Assembly: GCA_947650365.1 (NCBI GenBank) | Contig: OX393550.1 | Coordinates: 67,945,744-68,009,743 of the forward strand | Reading direction: 5' to 3' | DNA from: Chamaelirium japonicum | Taxonomy: Eukaryota > Streptophyta > Magnoliopsida > Liliales > Melanthiaceae | Length of the DNA: 64,000 bases | Part shown: positions 10,406 to 22,506 of the stretch, in pieces | How positions within the stretch are numbered: position 1 is the stretch's first letter | How the letters are laid out: each line of letters begins with the position of its first letter | Translations under genes and position numbers: made by a program | Notes under the pieces: generated by a model | The model's database searches: none | What the model was told of the DNA's origin: nothing | Seen by the model: the letters and a program-made list of their open reading frames with translations, nothing else

Positions 10406-12369
10406 CTATGACCTTCGTTGGTTGGGCGAGGTGAAATAGACGACTGTGATCGTGATATCTGTCGGCAAACATGAAGTAGGGCAATCGGTCAGATATTTGA
10501 TTTGCGATCTGCAACTTTAATTCAAATTTGAAAAGGAAGTTAAATTCAAATTTAAAATTTTGAAAGTGAGTGGAAAGAAGAGATGAATCCTAGCCCTCCC
10601 TTCAAATGAATTTGAGTCACCACTTATCTTTCTAAACTATCCATTATTCTTTCCATATTATAGTAGATATGAAAGGATATCATGAGTTTTTATGATATTT
10701 AATATTTTAAGCAGTAGGTGCTGCCTCCATCTGTTCTATCTCTGGAGTCCGGACCTCTTTGAGCCTTGGCTCTAGCGTCTGGTCGTCTGATCGCATGGTC
10801 GGTCCAACAAAAAAAAATACCGGTGATCAACGATCAGATCTCGAAGACTTCATCCCTAAAACTGCCCAACTAAACCTAGGATGTCGGATTTCAGTCACCT
10901 GAATAGCAGCCGATGCCTTCCCCTCCTTCGTACTAAAGACTTTTTCGGCTTCTGCGGCCGATCAAGGAGAGGAGCCCGGCGCGGAGGAGCAGCTGGCTGG
11001 CAGAGGAAGAACTCCCACCAGCAGGTGCGCCCCCCCTTCCCCTCTTCCTTGCTCTACCTCCCCTCCTTTTTCCCCCGATCCCCCTTCCCTCCTTGCGATT
11101 TGCGAGAGCGGCTGCGGTGCAGCCGGGCAGCAACTTCCACCTACTCTACGACCGGCAGGGCAACCCCACACCCGAGCCCCTTCCTCTTCTACCCGGCCAC
11201 CCCTTTCGCCGTTTCTTTGCTGCGGCGGTCCTGGTGACTTTGTGCGGCGGCGAGCAACAGGAAGGACGGCCCGGACGGGAATCCGACCCCTGCTGTCAGC
11301 CGGCAGTCAACCCCGTATTTGGCTAAGCGCAATCTCACCCCCCAGATCTCCCTGTGCTGCTGCTCTTTACCGTCGGTCGATTGGTCGGCGACCGAACGGC
11401 CAGCGGCAGTCCGACCAGCGGTCAGGCCACCTCTGAGTCTCTGACCACCCAGCCACCGCCCATCGCACTTGAAATTTTCCTTTTTATTGCTGTGCTACCG
11501 CGTCTAGTTGACCTGTGACGGAGCAGCAGGCCACAATAAGTCTCGATCAGACTGAGACTCCCTGCCACGTCTAATTGCAACCTGACTTGCCATGCCTTGT
11601 TCTTGGCAGTGCTGCCTTGTATCATTATTGCCGATCCCGGATATTGACCGGGTTAGGCCAAGCTCAATAATGTTTCTAACACCAAGTTGAATCTAGATTC
11701 AACTAGGACGATAAGGCACAAGTGCATCAACCGACCTTGTTATCCTCGACCGACGCCACATGCTTTTCGGAGGCATACTAGCGTTGTTCCCCCCGATGCG
11801 GTTTCGACCATCTAATAGGGCTAATGTTGCTGGACCATATGACACCCCGGGCATTGACAATGCCGATGGCCTGAGAATGTACCTTGGGCACATCAATATG
11901 TGTGCCAATGGCTCTGAGCCTGATGGCGCATAGATCTGTGACTCGGGCCTAAAAACCGCTATCAATTGATAACCGTAGATGATCAGTTACTCTTGTATGT
12001 TCGTCCGGTATTCATATTTGTTTTGCACCAAGAGCTTGTCAATAATATTTAGCCTATAGCTCATGAGGAATTAGTTATTGCCTATCAAAAATCATAGTTG
12101 TTTGCAATGGTCTATGTAGTGATGATAGGAGAATGAGAGGGCACATTTTCTTGAGCAATTGTAACATTACATGCGATCTCCTTCTCGTATCTTTTCCTTA
12201 GCATAGTTTTAGCAAACTTATGGTTCACCAATATTCATGGCATCGACGAGCGAGGCATTTACTGGGTCGGTTAGAATGGGGAGTTAAGTCGTCCATGTAT
12301 AGACCCATCGGTGGTTACGGTAATTAGATATGTACAAGTGTTGAATGACAGTTATTAAGGAGAGTTAAG
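10406..12369. other. Unassigned sequence: AT-rich, then GC-rich leader-like block
   Basis: 10430-10880 has no coding signal. 10880-11660 is GC-rich with a 118-codon Arg/Ser/Pro-rich frame (10881-11237) showing no family features. 11700-12240 has only short frames. It resembles 6180-7600 in composition and in scattered words, so a decayed LTR or 5' leader is possible. No TIRs or LTR ends were found. Confidence 0.3.
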
Positions 12370-14060
12370 TCCGTGGTACCGAGCTGGGGTTGATGCTTTT
12401 ATTAAATTTGCAAAGGAGAATGGGGGCGGGGGTAGTAGGATTCGGTGTTCATGTAACAAATACATGAACCTTTACTTGCATGAATTTGATATTGTGCAAG
12501 ATCATTTGGTCCAATATGGGTTATGGTATCCTACAATATCTAGTTGCACCACGAGGAACTCCTTGATAATCAACCGGATGATTCAAAAGATGAATCGGAT
12601 GGGGGCGAGGGCAAGGATAGTGATGCATATCCAGAATTGTTGTAAGACTAGTACATGGGGACTTACATGGATGACGATGCTGTAGAGATGAATCAGGATA
12701 TGCAAAACTTTGAAAAAATATTAGAAGCTTCCCTGCGTGAGGTGTATTCTGGCTGCTAGAATGTCACTCTGTTAGTGTTTGTTGTTAAGATGCTTCATAT
12801 GAAAGTTGAGAGTAAGTGGAGCAATGTAATTTGGCAGGGTATTACAGATATTCACGGGCCTCCTACTAGAGGGTCATTTGGTTCCGGGGTCAATTTATGA
12901 AGTCAAGGAGTTACTATGTGACCTGGGCTTGGGCTTAGGATACGAGCACATCAATGCATGTCAACTTGATTGTGCACTGTTTTGGAAGGAGAACTCACAT
13001 TTGGAAAAATGTTTGGTTTGTGGGGAGTCTAGGTACAAGCTCGTTGGTGGCAAGGGTAAGAAGATCCCTTGTAAGGTGTTGCGTTACTTTCCGTTGACCC
13101 TAAGGTTGCAGAGATTGTACATGTCAAGGAAAATGACCACATAGATAAGATGATACATCGATAAGCGTGTGGATGACGGGATAAAGAGATATCCGACCGA
13201 CATTAAGGAGTGGTAGGAATTCGATCTTCAACATCCAAAGTTTACCCGGAGACCCGCAATGTGAGGCTGGGTTAGCCACTAATGGGTTAAACCTTTTCGG
13301 GAACATGGGCAACATCTATAGTATGTGGCTAGTCATACTTTTGCAAACCTGCCACTCTAGATGTGTATGAAGGAGCCATTTTTCATGATGTCCTTGTATA
13401 TTCCTAGACCGCAAGCATCGAGGAACGACATCGATGTTTTTATGAGGCCTTTAGTTGACTAGTTGAGTTGTGGGAGAATGGGGTAGTAGCTTAAGATACC
13501 TCCAGAAAACGGACCTTTCTGCTGCATGTGGCTATATTGTGGACCATTAATGACCTTTCTGCATATGGTAACTTGTCTGGGTGGAGTGCAAAAGGCTATA
13601 TAGCTTGTCCCCCTTGCAATATCGCATCGGTTGAGGAGTAAAATCGGTTACACAGGCCATCGAGGTTACTTGCCTGGGAACCACTCTTTGAGAAGGAGTA
13701 AAGACTTTAACGGTAAGCTCGAGCGTCATAGGAAATCGTTGGAGTTACCTGTGGAAAAGGTTCTGGACCTGTTGAATCAGTTGTTAAAAGTCAATTTTGA
13801 GAAGCATCATACAAACATGAAAAGACCCTGTAATATGGAGCTCTAAATTGGACAAAGAAAAGCATCATATTCAAGCTACCATACAAGAAAGAATGAAAGC
13901 TGGGATACAATCTAGATGTCATATATATTGAATAGAATATATGTGAGGCAATTGTTGGAACAATGTTGGGCATAAACGGGTAGAACAAGGACAAAAATAA
14001 AGCGTGATGGCTTATGTATCCAAAAGGGGCTTATATTGCCAAAGAGTGTCTTTATTTTTG
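12370..14060 (+). pseudogene. CACTA (En/Spm) transposase pseudogene, TNP2 type
   Basis: Read in several frames, the order of motifs follows plant CACTA transposases. A Transpos_assoc-like domain comes first (~12380-12530, YRAGVDAFIKFAKENGG, then CSCNKYMNLYLHEFD). The Transposase_21 core follows: a cysteine cluster (12960-13035, LFWKENSHLEKCLVCGESRY), KVLRYFPLTLRLQRLYMS (~13070-13130), NVRLG-(stop)-ATNGLNLFGNMG (~13255-13310), MCMKEPFFMMSLYIPRPQAS (~13360-13420), ILWTINDLSAYGNLSGW, GHRGYLPGNHSLRRSKDF (~13655-13700), and a NLDVIYIE-like segment (~13905-13930). There are multiple frameshifts and stops. The reading stops near the start of the LTR element at 14129, which probably interrupts it. 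No CACTA termini were located. Confidence 0.85.
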
Positions 14061-14128
14061 CGTAATGTATCTGAAAGGGGTTGATCAAGAGTAACAAAAT
14101 ATCGATTATGACGAACCTGGTCCGGGGT

Positions 14129-14568
14129 TGTCGGTCTTCACACGTCAAACCCTAATATGACCCATAACAGTTCCCAAATCTATCAAAACCTTAGTTTTTC
14201 ATCACCAAAATGATCCTAAAGCATATTACTTATTATTCCCCCAAATTTCCCACACAAAATGCACTATTTTCTATCGCCATAACCCCACAATGAGTCCAAA
14301 TTCAAATCTTGAATACACCATCATATTTGGTAATCCTTTGATATCTCCGCATCCAACGAACAGATCACCTGTAAATTTTTACCATATCTTCCTTATATTT
14401 AGACTTACCTACCCTCCAAGTTTCACCCCAATCCGAATAACGTTACATAGTTTAAAGACCAAATTACCCTCCATTGTCTTAAAAATCTACACCTTCCCAA
14501 TCTCAAAAATTTGACATAGAGCAAGACTACTTCCTTTTTGGCGTGACCCCCTCACCCTTCTTGCTTCA
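14129..14568 (+). repeat. 5' LTR of the small element
   Basis: Starts TGTCGGTC and ends GCTTCA. It shares long stretches with 16016-16445, such as TTTTTCATCACCAAAATGAT and CCCACCTACCCTCCAAGTTT-like text with scattered substitutions and small gaps. The visible divergence means an old insertion. Confidence 0.7.
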
Positions 14569-14572
14569 ATTT

Positions 14573-14582
14573 TGGTATCAGA
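14573..14582 (+). other. Primer-binding site TGGTATCAGA
   Basis: Four bases after the LTR end. It matches the first ten bases of the usual plant initiator-Met tRNA primer site. Confidence 0.65.
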
Positions 14583-14889
14583 CTCCTGTCATGATGTTCT
14601 ATCGTCATAATCGGTCCTCCTATGCTTGCTACCCTCATAGAAATAGGCCCCTCTATTCTCTTGATTCCTTCGACACAGAGGCCTACAAAAATTTTACCCG
14701 GCAACTCAAGGATTACCCCTTACACTTTCTTTCGTCGTTCAAGGTCTTGCTTGAATTTTAACCTTTGTGCCCTCATTAGAGAACAAGGATGTTGCCTCGG
14801 CATATGTGAAAAGTTCTTCACTGATTGGTTCCTTTGTGATAATCCTATTATATCGATAAAGACTATGGAGCTAGAGACTTGACCCAAAT

Positions 14890-15800
14890 GAGTTAGATTG
14901 ACACGGAAGCAAAACATGGAGCATGCCATGCGTCATCGCCAGCAAGATATGGATATGCTTCGTGTCGGGGTCAGGAGTCGGTGGTTCCCACCACCTACGG
15001 TGTTTGCACTACCAATTTCGCCCCCACCCATGGTGCGTGTACTGTCGATCCCGCCTCCGCCTCTAGTGCCGCAGCCTGTAAAACCCACCCTCACCACCTG
15101 AAGAGTTCCTTCCACCTCCAGTGGATCCATCATTGCTTGTACCTATGGTCCATATTCCACTGCTCGTTCCACCATCTGTGGTTTGTGCACCGCCGATCCG
15201 GCTTCCACCTCATGCGTCGCAGCTTGCGGACCCGCTGCCACCAGAGGAGACTCCTCCTGTGGAGCTTCCTCCTCCACTAGGGCCTTCGGAGGAGACTATA
15301 CCACTTTGTGAGGAGCTTCCACTGCCGTCAATGTCGCTCATGGAGTCTACTTGTGTCAGCATCTTCAGTGATACCGTTAGTGGAACCCCTCTACAATTGA
15401 GTTGTTTTCTGCGGTTGACTCCAGCAGGTCGGTCCTTCAACACGTCGACTTCCTTGGGGTAAACCGACCATGAGCGGCTTCACTACTTGTTCAATAATAC
15501 TTGGGCATGCATACTTTTTAGCTATTCCATCAGTCTACATCGATGACTGGCTACTTCAGACTGCCCCAGTACCTTTCCGACTCTTGGTCCCAGTGCACCT
15601 CCAGTGGAAAGTTCTTGTAGGACCCAAGAGACGACCACTTTGTGTCGCTTCATTCACTATTGGGGCTACACCACCAGGTGCCGACTTCGAGACGCCCTTA
15701 CAATGATCCTGCTCAACCACAGTGCTTCCCGATTCAACTTCTTACAACTCGAGGACAAGTTTTGCACAGCGGAAGTGATTGATGCAAAGCAGATTCCTAT
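14890..15800 (+). other. Proline-rich internal region of the small LTR element
   Basis: Overlapping forward frames give Pro/Leu/Ser-rich peptides (for example 14898-15101 and 15121-15462), starting MTRKQNMEHAMRHRQQDMDM in one frame. No domain is recognised. It could be a gag remnant or a captured fragment, and no function is claimed. Confidence 0.3.
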
Positions 15801-16015
15801 GCATTAATTATGATGCAGCCCAGATTCGCACGATCCATCTCAGACAGGGCCCATTATCTTTATTATTTATTTGCCATTTAAATTGTCATTTTTGTCGCAT
15901 TTAGTTAGGCAATTTTTAAAGTTGGGCAACAAATAATCTTTTTTGTGTTTTTAGTCTCATATTATTACGAATCCCAATGCCATTAAAACGTTTCCTAAAG
16001 CCTTTTAAGCAGTCT

Positions 16016-16445
16016 TGTTGAGCTTATTCTCGCATCAAACCCTAATTTGAGCCAAAACAACCACAAATCCATCAAAACACAAGTTTTTCATCACCAAAAT
16101 GATCCATAAGCATTAACCTACCATTCCCCCAACTTTCCCACACAAGATCCACTACTTTCCTTCACCAAAGCCCTCACAAAGAGCTCAAATCCAAATATGT
16201 AATACACATTTTAGATTTGGTGATCCTTTTATATCTCTACATCCAATTGATGGATATCCGTCAAATTTATACCATACTTTCCTTATATCTAGGCCCACCT
16301 ACCCTCCAAGTTTCATCCAGATCTAAAAAACTGAACATAGTTAAAAGACCAAAATGCCCTCCACTGTCCTAAAAATCTGCACATTCCTTTAACAGAGAGC
16401 AAGAATCTTTTCTTTTTTGCAGGACCCCTCGCCTGTCTTGCATCA
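16016..16445 (+). repeat. 3' LTR of the small element
   Basis: Starts TGTTGAGC and ends GCATCA; it is the direct repeat of 14129-14568. It lacks a strong polypurine tract upstream, consistent with decay. Confidence 0.7.
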
Positions 16446-17076
16446 TGCTGTTTACCTAACCCAGGCCACAGATCCCATTGTGCCCTCCGCTGTCCTTAAA
16501 ATCTTGTACAACTTTTGACTGCATCCTCTCCCTAGACTACTTGATCTCACTAGTAGTTAGCGAAAGTGTTTCAAACACAACTGATTGATTTTTTTCTCTC
16601 GTTTTAATCCTTTTTATACTATGCTATTTTTAAATATTTTTGGTGTCTTCTCCCGGGGTGCACGAGCGTGAACTGCATAACCAATAAGTTAGGTCTCCTT
16701 ACCTGTTAATTGCCCTTCTAGGGTTGTCAGCACACTGTTCTATTGGCATGTTACCTCGATCAGATTCTGCACACCAATCTTAGAGGGTTACCGTCAAGTT
16801 GGTAGCTAGTTGAAAAGCTTTTCACTCTTTTCTTGGAGCCTTCTTAATGAGAATTGTGCTCGATAGTCGAACCCACCCAACCTACTGGAATAATTTATTT
16901 TCTTTCTTTTGATCCAAACTTAATCGGCAAAAAAATAATACACTGAATGATTAGTCTTGTCATTTCATTTGCATCTGCAAGACAAGGGGGCTTGCGATCA
17001 TTTTGATGCATCCCCCTTTCCCATTCTTATATTTTGTATCTGTATCTGCGTAGGTGTTTTAACTCGGAGAGCTTCC
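16446..17076. other. Intergenic, presumed promoter region of the methyltransferase gene
   Basis: No open frame of note. It is T-rich and contains possible splice-like sites just before 17053 (CTGCGTAG). No TATA box is convincing. It probably holds the promoter and 5' UTR of the gene downstream. Confidence 0.35.
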
Positions 17077-17094
17077 ATGGACAACAGTATAGAG
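17077..17094 (+). CDS. Possible 5' coding exon of the methyltransferase
   Basis: ATGGACAACAGTATAGAG is followed by GTATTC. Splicing at 17094 to 17370 removes 275 bp and adds MDNSIEAPSK in frame ahead of the methionine at 17382. The ATG has G at +4, and both splice sites follow GT/AG. Family members usually begin close to the AQIRLV motif, so the downstream start may still be the one used and this exon may be 5' UTR. cDNA would decide. Confidence 0.4.
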
Positions 17095-17381
17095 GTATTC
17101 TCCTTAAATTCTTCCATAGATTATTAGGAGATAACAAAACAGACCAGTAAGCTACGAACCGTGACATTAATCTTGTTTTTGCTGCAAATCATGACATTCT
17201 ATATCCAGCAGATGTAAAATTTTATGCCTTTTTTTAATAGAATACTATTTGAATAATTTTTCGGTTATGGAAGGGGCTGGATTTTTCTCAGTTTTGGCAC
17301 TATAATACTCTTTGGCTCTCTCTACATTTCACTTCAAAGTTATTAACACAGAAGCTGTTGTCCCTGTAGGCCCCATCCAAA

Positions 17382-18140
17382 ATGCTGTCCAGGAGTGCGC
17401 AGATCCGACTTGTGAGCCAGCACCCAGAGGTTTATGAGCCATGCGACGACTCATTCGCACTTGTGGACGCACTACTGGCTGATCGGGTGAACCTGTTGCA
17501 GCACCGACCCAGGTTGTGCATGGAATTGGGGTGCGGGAGTGGCTACGTGATCACATCTTTAGCCATCATGCTCGGGCCGGAGGTTTCCGGGGTCCATTAT
17601 TTCGCAACCGACATCAATCCAAATGCAGTCGAAGCAACTCGAGCAACGCTAGCGGCCCATGATGTGCATGCTGAAATAATCTCTACCGACATAGCATCTG
17701 GGCTTCAGAGACGCCTTGCTGGCATGGTGGATGTGGTGATCGTGAATCCTCCGTATGTGCCGACCCCCGAAGATGAAGTTGGTCGTGCGGGGATCACTGC
17801 TTCGTGGGCGGGAGGAGAGAATGGACGGAAGGTGATCGATCGGATCCTTCCTGTTGTCGATCAGCTGCTGTCGGAAAAAGGCTGGCTATACATGGTCACA
17901 GTCACGGCCAACAATCCGTCAGAGATTTGCCTTATGATGCGGAAGAAGGGTTATGGGTGTCGGATCATCGTCCAGAGATCAACCGAGGAGGAGAGCCTCC
18001 ATGTTATCAAGTTCTGGCGGGCGGCGGGGGATGACGATGAAGCCAAGGAGGGGAACATGATTGCTGCTTCAGGTTCAGAGTCTTGGTTCTCGCATTTCCC
18101 TCCCTGGTCTATCTGGCGAAACAGTGGAAGTAGCAGCTAG
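17382..18140 (+). CDS. HemK2/N6AMT1-like eRF1 glutamine methyltransferase (MTQ2 type)
   Basis: The 252-residue protein has a class I SAM-dependent methyltransferase fold. SAM motif I ELGCGSGYV is at residues ~48-56, an acidic strand end ATDINPNAV at ~75-83, and the catalytic VNPPYVP at ~121-127. NPPY is the hallmark of enzymes methylating glutamine or adenine amide/amino nitrogens. The N-terminal AQIRLV...HPEVYEPCDDSFALVDALL is typical of the eukaryotic HemK2 branch, whose known role with Trm112 is methylating the GGQ glutamine of release factor eRF1. The core ends near residue 213, about the length of human N6AMT1 (214 aa). A further ~39 residues (acidic, then Ser/Trp-rich) form an unusual C-terminal tail. 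The chosen ATG follows a good splice acceptor (CCCTGTAG at 17362-17369), and an in-frame upstream exon is possible. The frame is intact and probably functional. Confidence 0.92.
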   Translation: MLSRSAQIRLVSQHPEVYEPCDDSFALVDALLADRVNLLQHRPRLCMELGCGSGYVITSLAIMLGPEVSGVHYFATDINPNAVEATRATLAAHDVHAEIISTDIASGLQRRLAGMVDVVIVNPPYVPTPEDEVGRAGITASWAGGENGRKVIDRILPVVDQLLSEKGWLYMVTVTANNPSEICLMMRKKGYGCRIIVQRSTEEESLHVIKFWRAAGDDDEAKEGNMIAASGSESWFSHFPPWSIWRNSGSSS

Positions 18141-20350
18141 TTTTGCTCTGTTATGAACTTGACATGTACACCAGTTCAGTTCCTTTACTTCCCATTTTGG
18201 CTGAGCTTGTTTTTGTAGCCTCTCTTCTCTGGAGACCAGATTTGTATCCATGTTCATCTTCACCAAATTTAGTGATTGTGTATATCCAGTACCTGGCACT
18301 GAAACCGTGCATTGCGCCGGATAAAATGTAAGAAGGATCATAACAAATGAAATGAAAGCCCAAGTGGCCGGTGACAATGTCCGAGGAGGGCGCTGGGCAC
18401 CTGTGCAAATGCTAGCCGGCTTGTTCTGATGGTGCGAGTGTTGGCCAGTTGTGTGCTGGCTTTGCTGGTGCCTGTAGGTTGAGGTACTCGATGAAGATTG
18501 TTAGTGCATTAGAGTTGTTATTGTGGTTTTGGGCAACTTGGTTGATCGATCAATTTGGACGAAGTGTCGTAAGTATCGAGTTGTAAGTGTAGTCCTAATC
18601 CCATAGTGTCACAGAACAAGTTCAAGGTGAAGCTTTGAGATAGACACAATTTAAATGACTTAAGATAGCCCTTTGATGAATTCGTTGTGTATAGCCATTA
18701 GGGCTAGCCGAGCCGAGGTGTACTGTTTGCCCTGGTTCGAACCATCATGTTCTATGCATATGGTGATTGAGCTCCCTAGTAAGCTCACGGGGGTTCAGGA
18801 GGCAGTGCCACCTGGTGGGGGTTCGGGGCCAATGTTGGGATTGGTGTGTCCTACATGCCAATTCCAACATGCTTTAACCATACATTGCTAAAACACAAGT
18901 GTCTGATATGTATAAATCCACCAATTCACTATCATATGATTTAGGTAGCTCAGGCGTGTAGATGGGATCCACATATATGCGATATGAGTTTATCATAAAC
19001 ACCTAATTAGGTCCGCACTTGGATACTGTACCAGACATTCAGTTTACAAGATTATAACACCCTGACTTTCTCGATAGAGAGATGTGGTATATCCCGACCA
19101 TTGGAAAGCTGATTCTAAGTTAGAAAGTGTTGGTGCATTTAGAATGCACTGAACAGATGCAAGATAGTGCACCTAATCTTTAAGTGCTATCACCCAAGAT
19201 TATGGATACCTATACTGCTAGTACCCAATATCCTAAATCCTATAATGTGTTGTTAACTCTAGGTTCAGTATCCGTCACTTTGACCTACCAAATGAGCGAA
19301 GTCTATAGTAGGCTAATAACTGGATAGATTGGGTGACTTGCATTGGATGTTAGGGAACACAAATATTCCATAAGAATTCCATTATCCCTGGAGGGAGCTT
19401 GATGTCTTCTTGAGTGGTTCTCATGAAGGGTTGATCACTAGGTCTAGCCGGACGAAATCAAAATAAAGATGATCACTATGTAATGAGAAGTTAGAACTCA
19501 AGTGGATAAACTATTCTAGGAGACGGTCAGAATGATCCCAGATAGCCTTCACGGACACCGAAATATGGAGGGGTCAAGTGCAACATAGTAGGGTAAGAAC
19601 ACTCATATAATTTACATAATAACCTCGAAGTGCAACTATGGCTTAGTAGCAGTTGTAGCCATAGTTAATTGGTTCATGTTCTAAGTCATGAGATGGCTAC
19701 AACCATATGTCTAGTAGGATCCAAGGTTATTGGGATCCCAAATATTCCAACTCCAAACCATCTCTAAAGACAGAACTATCCAAATCCTAGTGTAATTAGC
19801 ATTCACTAGTAGTGGGTAATGCTATGATGACTAGGACACCCAACACATATGGATTAGGATACTATGTAACTTATGTTTCCTCATTGGATTATGATTCCTA
19901 AGTGGCACCTTCTAGATGCTCTCTAGTGGGTGAGTCCTAGTATGACTAGGATTCACCACATGGATCCACTCCGGCGGGCCCCAACTTTTAGAATGATGAT
20001 TGAACATTGTCTAATTAAGTGGAGTTTAATCATGTAAGTGAGGGTGATTTTATCACACCTCTAGGTTATGATCCAATGTGGACTAAGTTGAGTTTTTTTT
20101 AGGACATGTCATAAGTGTCCAATGGTCTCCTAGCAGACTCAGTGAATTTTTTATTTTTAGGTGTGAAAGTGTCCACTGACTAAGTTGACTATCCTAATTT
20201 ATAGAATATGTCATAAGTATAACATAGGAGTAGGACTTCTAGTCATTCTCTACTTAATTAATCATATTGGTCTAAGAATATTATCCTTAATTAAATAAGG
20301 ATTACTCATAGTGTCATAGTGGATAATTATTTCTTTGATTGGATTTCTAA
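18141..20350. other. 3' flank of the methyltransferase and unassigned repeat-like DNA
   Basis: 18141-18500 is the likely 3' UTR and terminator region of the preceding gene. From 18834 the sequence starts TGTTGGGATTGGTGTGTCC, with CCAATTCCAACA close by, which resembles the start of a copia LTR. The following 1.5 kb is non-coding up to the LTR at 20351, and words such as AAGTGTCCAATG recur in 30535-30560 beyond that element. An older copia LTR interrupted by the younger one is possible but unproven. Confidence 0.35.
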
Positions 20351-22492
20351 TATTGGAATTGGTGTGTTCTGAGTCTGTAAAACTCTGTTTTGATCTATTA
20401 ATAGAGGATGAATATTATTATATGAGATGCATGTTGGTACATAATATAGTTACGTGTTCTTGTTATAACAGAGAGCCTTGGTTATATGGTAGTCCACTGA
20501 GTTGAATACTAAATGGATTGGTCATATATACCTAAATTAGTTTGCAGCTATGGTCAGGTTGGTCGTCTCGTCATGATAAGCTGTTGGGGATGATAGTGAA
20601 TGGATGTCTTCACCATGATCATCTCTAGGTATAGTGTCTGTGGCCGAATAGAATCAACACGGTGCATAGATCGATGATTAGACATCGGTGTACTAAGTCG
20701 TATTTCTGCTTAGGGTAAAATGGCCTTAAACCCTGAGGAACCATGACTGGTGGGCTAACCAATTGTGTGGTACTTTGGCACACCAATGTGTGAGGTCCAG
20801 TTACGTGATCCAAAACTACAATGTGCTGGGTTACCCGACTGGCGTCACATCAGTGTGTCACTCTTGCAGGTCATCCACACCCCTAACAAGGTGTGTTCCT
20901 TGGTCTGACTTACATCGTATTAAACTCAGGCTTGGTAGTCATCAGTTGGACTATTGACCAGATCCGATTACTCGATGGGCTAATTGGAGGTATAACGTAT
21001 GTGGTCAACCTGGAAGGAACCAAGTCATATGAGCACTCGAGTCTGATGGTATTCTCCACTGCTTGAGTTATATCATAGCACCAAGTGGAGGGACATCATG
21101 TTTACATTACTAAGCAGAGAGCAAGGGTATAAGAGAGAACATATTAAATCCAGGGGGAGTGGAGTGCAGCCTGCGTCGCACTCTGGGTGGCTACGCAGGT
21201 TAACTCGGACTCAGAATGTCGATGGTACACTTGGGTAGTGTATCAATAAGGTCCACGTTGGAATCCATGAACCTTGGTCTCTGAAGGTTCCACCTTATCT
21301 ACATTATATACGGTTCTCGAACCATCTCCTCGTTTCACGGAACACCGTTAGAGGAAGTAGTCAGTCAAATCATAGTACACTCCGTGTGTGCATCGCACTA
21401 GTGCATGGTAGATGCATATACATACATGTGTGTGCTAGGGTGCAAATCCAGTGTAGTGCAGACACACGTAATCATTCCCTTACCTTAGTGGGATTTGCTA
21501 AACGAGTGTGATACACCAGTTCATGTTGCGAGTTAACTAGTTGACTTTACTAGGGGCACTCTAGGAGTTTACTAGAGGCACCGTAGTGATAGTGAAATCA
21601 CTAGTCATAACTTACTAAGGTGCACCATACGAGTTCCCAAGCACAAGGGGCAACCAACTAAAGATATGGGGGTATCTTGAGAAACCAAAATACCACCATA
21701 CACCAGGATGACTGCCCCTAGCATGTGGGAGACACACATGACCCACCCCCCTAGCTTCTAGGAGTTGGCTATCAAACTTGTAGGGGAGGGGGGCTTTACT
21801 TTAGGGGTTTGACTATAGGGGGGCCGTCCAAACAAGGCAAGTGTGTGACAGGTCCATACACTTACACAAGGAGGGAGACAAGTTAGGGGCCGACCTTAGC
21901 TTCTTACACTTAAAAGACTGGGGGGGGGGGGGGGGGGGGCGCGGTCACTATTAGCAAGGGGAGAGGGGACCTGCCTCTAGTGCCTTGTCCGAACCCCCTC
22001 TCTTCTTCTCTCTCGTATCTCGTCACTTTTGCTTGCATGCGGGATTGAAATTTGCTATCATCTTCCTCGTGTGGTGATTCGAAGGCGGAGAAGGATCATT
22101 CCTCGGAGGTGCTCGGAGATCCAAGAATGACGTGCCGTATATCATGTGAGATCGGGTGAACAAAGAAGGTCTCATCTTCTCGCATACTGTCAATCTTCTT
22201 CACGGGCGTTCTTCCTTCTCCATAGACTAAGAAGATAATTCTGCACGGGTAAAAGATTCGCACGAAGGTATGCAATACTCTAACACATAAATCTAGCATA
22301 AACTCGAATTGCATGTATGCTAGATATTCATATCGCTAGATTGACCTTAGGGTGTTTGATTCACATGCACACACATGTACGCACATGTAGTTTAGTTTCA
22401 ATGAAGTATTATCATGTTGGGTGCACCACGCACGGGCTTTCGATTGGTAAATTGCTTCCGTTGCAAGCCTCTACCATAGGATTTTTTTAACA
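20351..22492 (+). repeat. 5' LTR of the copia element
   Basis: 2142 bp, starting TATTGGAATTGG and ending AACA two bases before the PBS. It contains a run of ~18 G near 21921 and aligns along its length with 28404-30534 and the solo LTR. Confidence 0.85.
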
Positions 22493-22494
22493 AT

Positions 22495-22506
22495 TGGTAT
22501 CAGAGC
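22495..22506 (+). other. Primer-binding site, initiator-Met type
   Basis: TGGTATCAGAGC is the standard primer-binding site of plant Ty1/copia elements and lies 2 bases after the LTR end. Confidence 0.85.

Larger units (their letters stand above)
14129..16445 (+). mobile_element. Small non-autonomous LTR retrotransposon
   Basis: Two direct repeats (14129-14568 and 16016-16445) bracket about 1.45 kb. The first is followed by TGGTATCAGA (14573-14582), matching the common tRNA-iMet primer-binding site, which fixes plus orientation. The inner part has no protease, RT or integrase signal; it carries only a Pro-rich frame (~14898-15460). Flanks do not give an obvious target duplication. It is best described as a TRIM/LARD-like or heavily deleted element sitting in a CACTA transposase. 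Confidence 0.7.
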
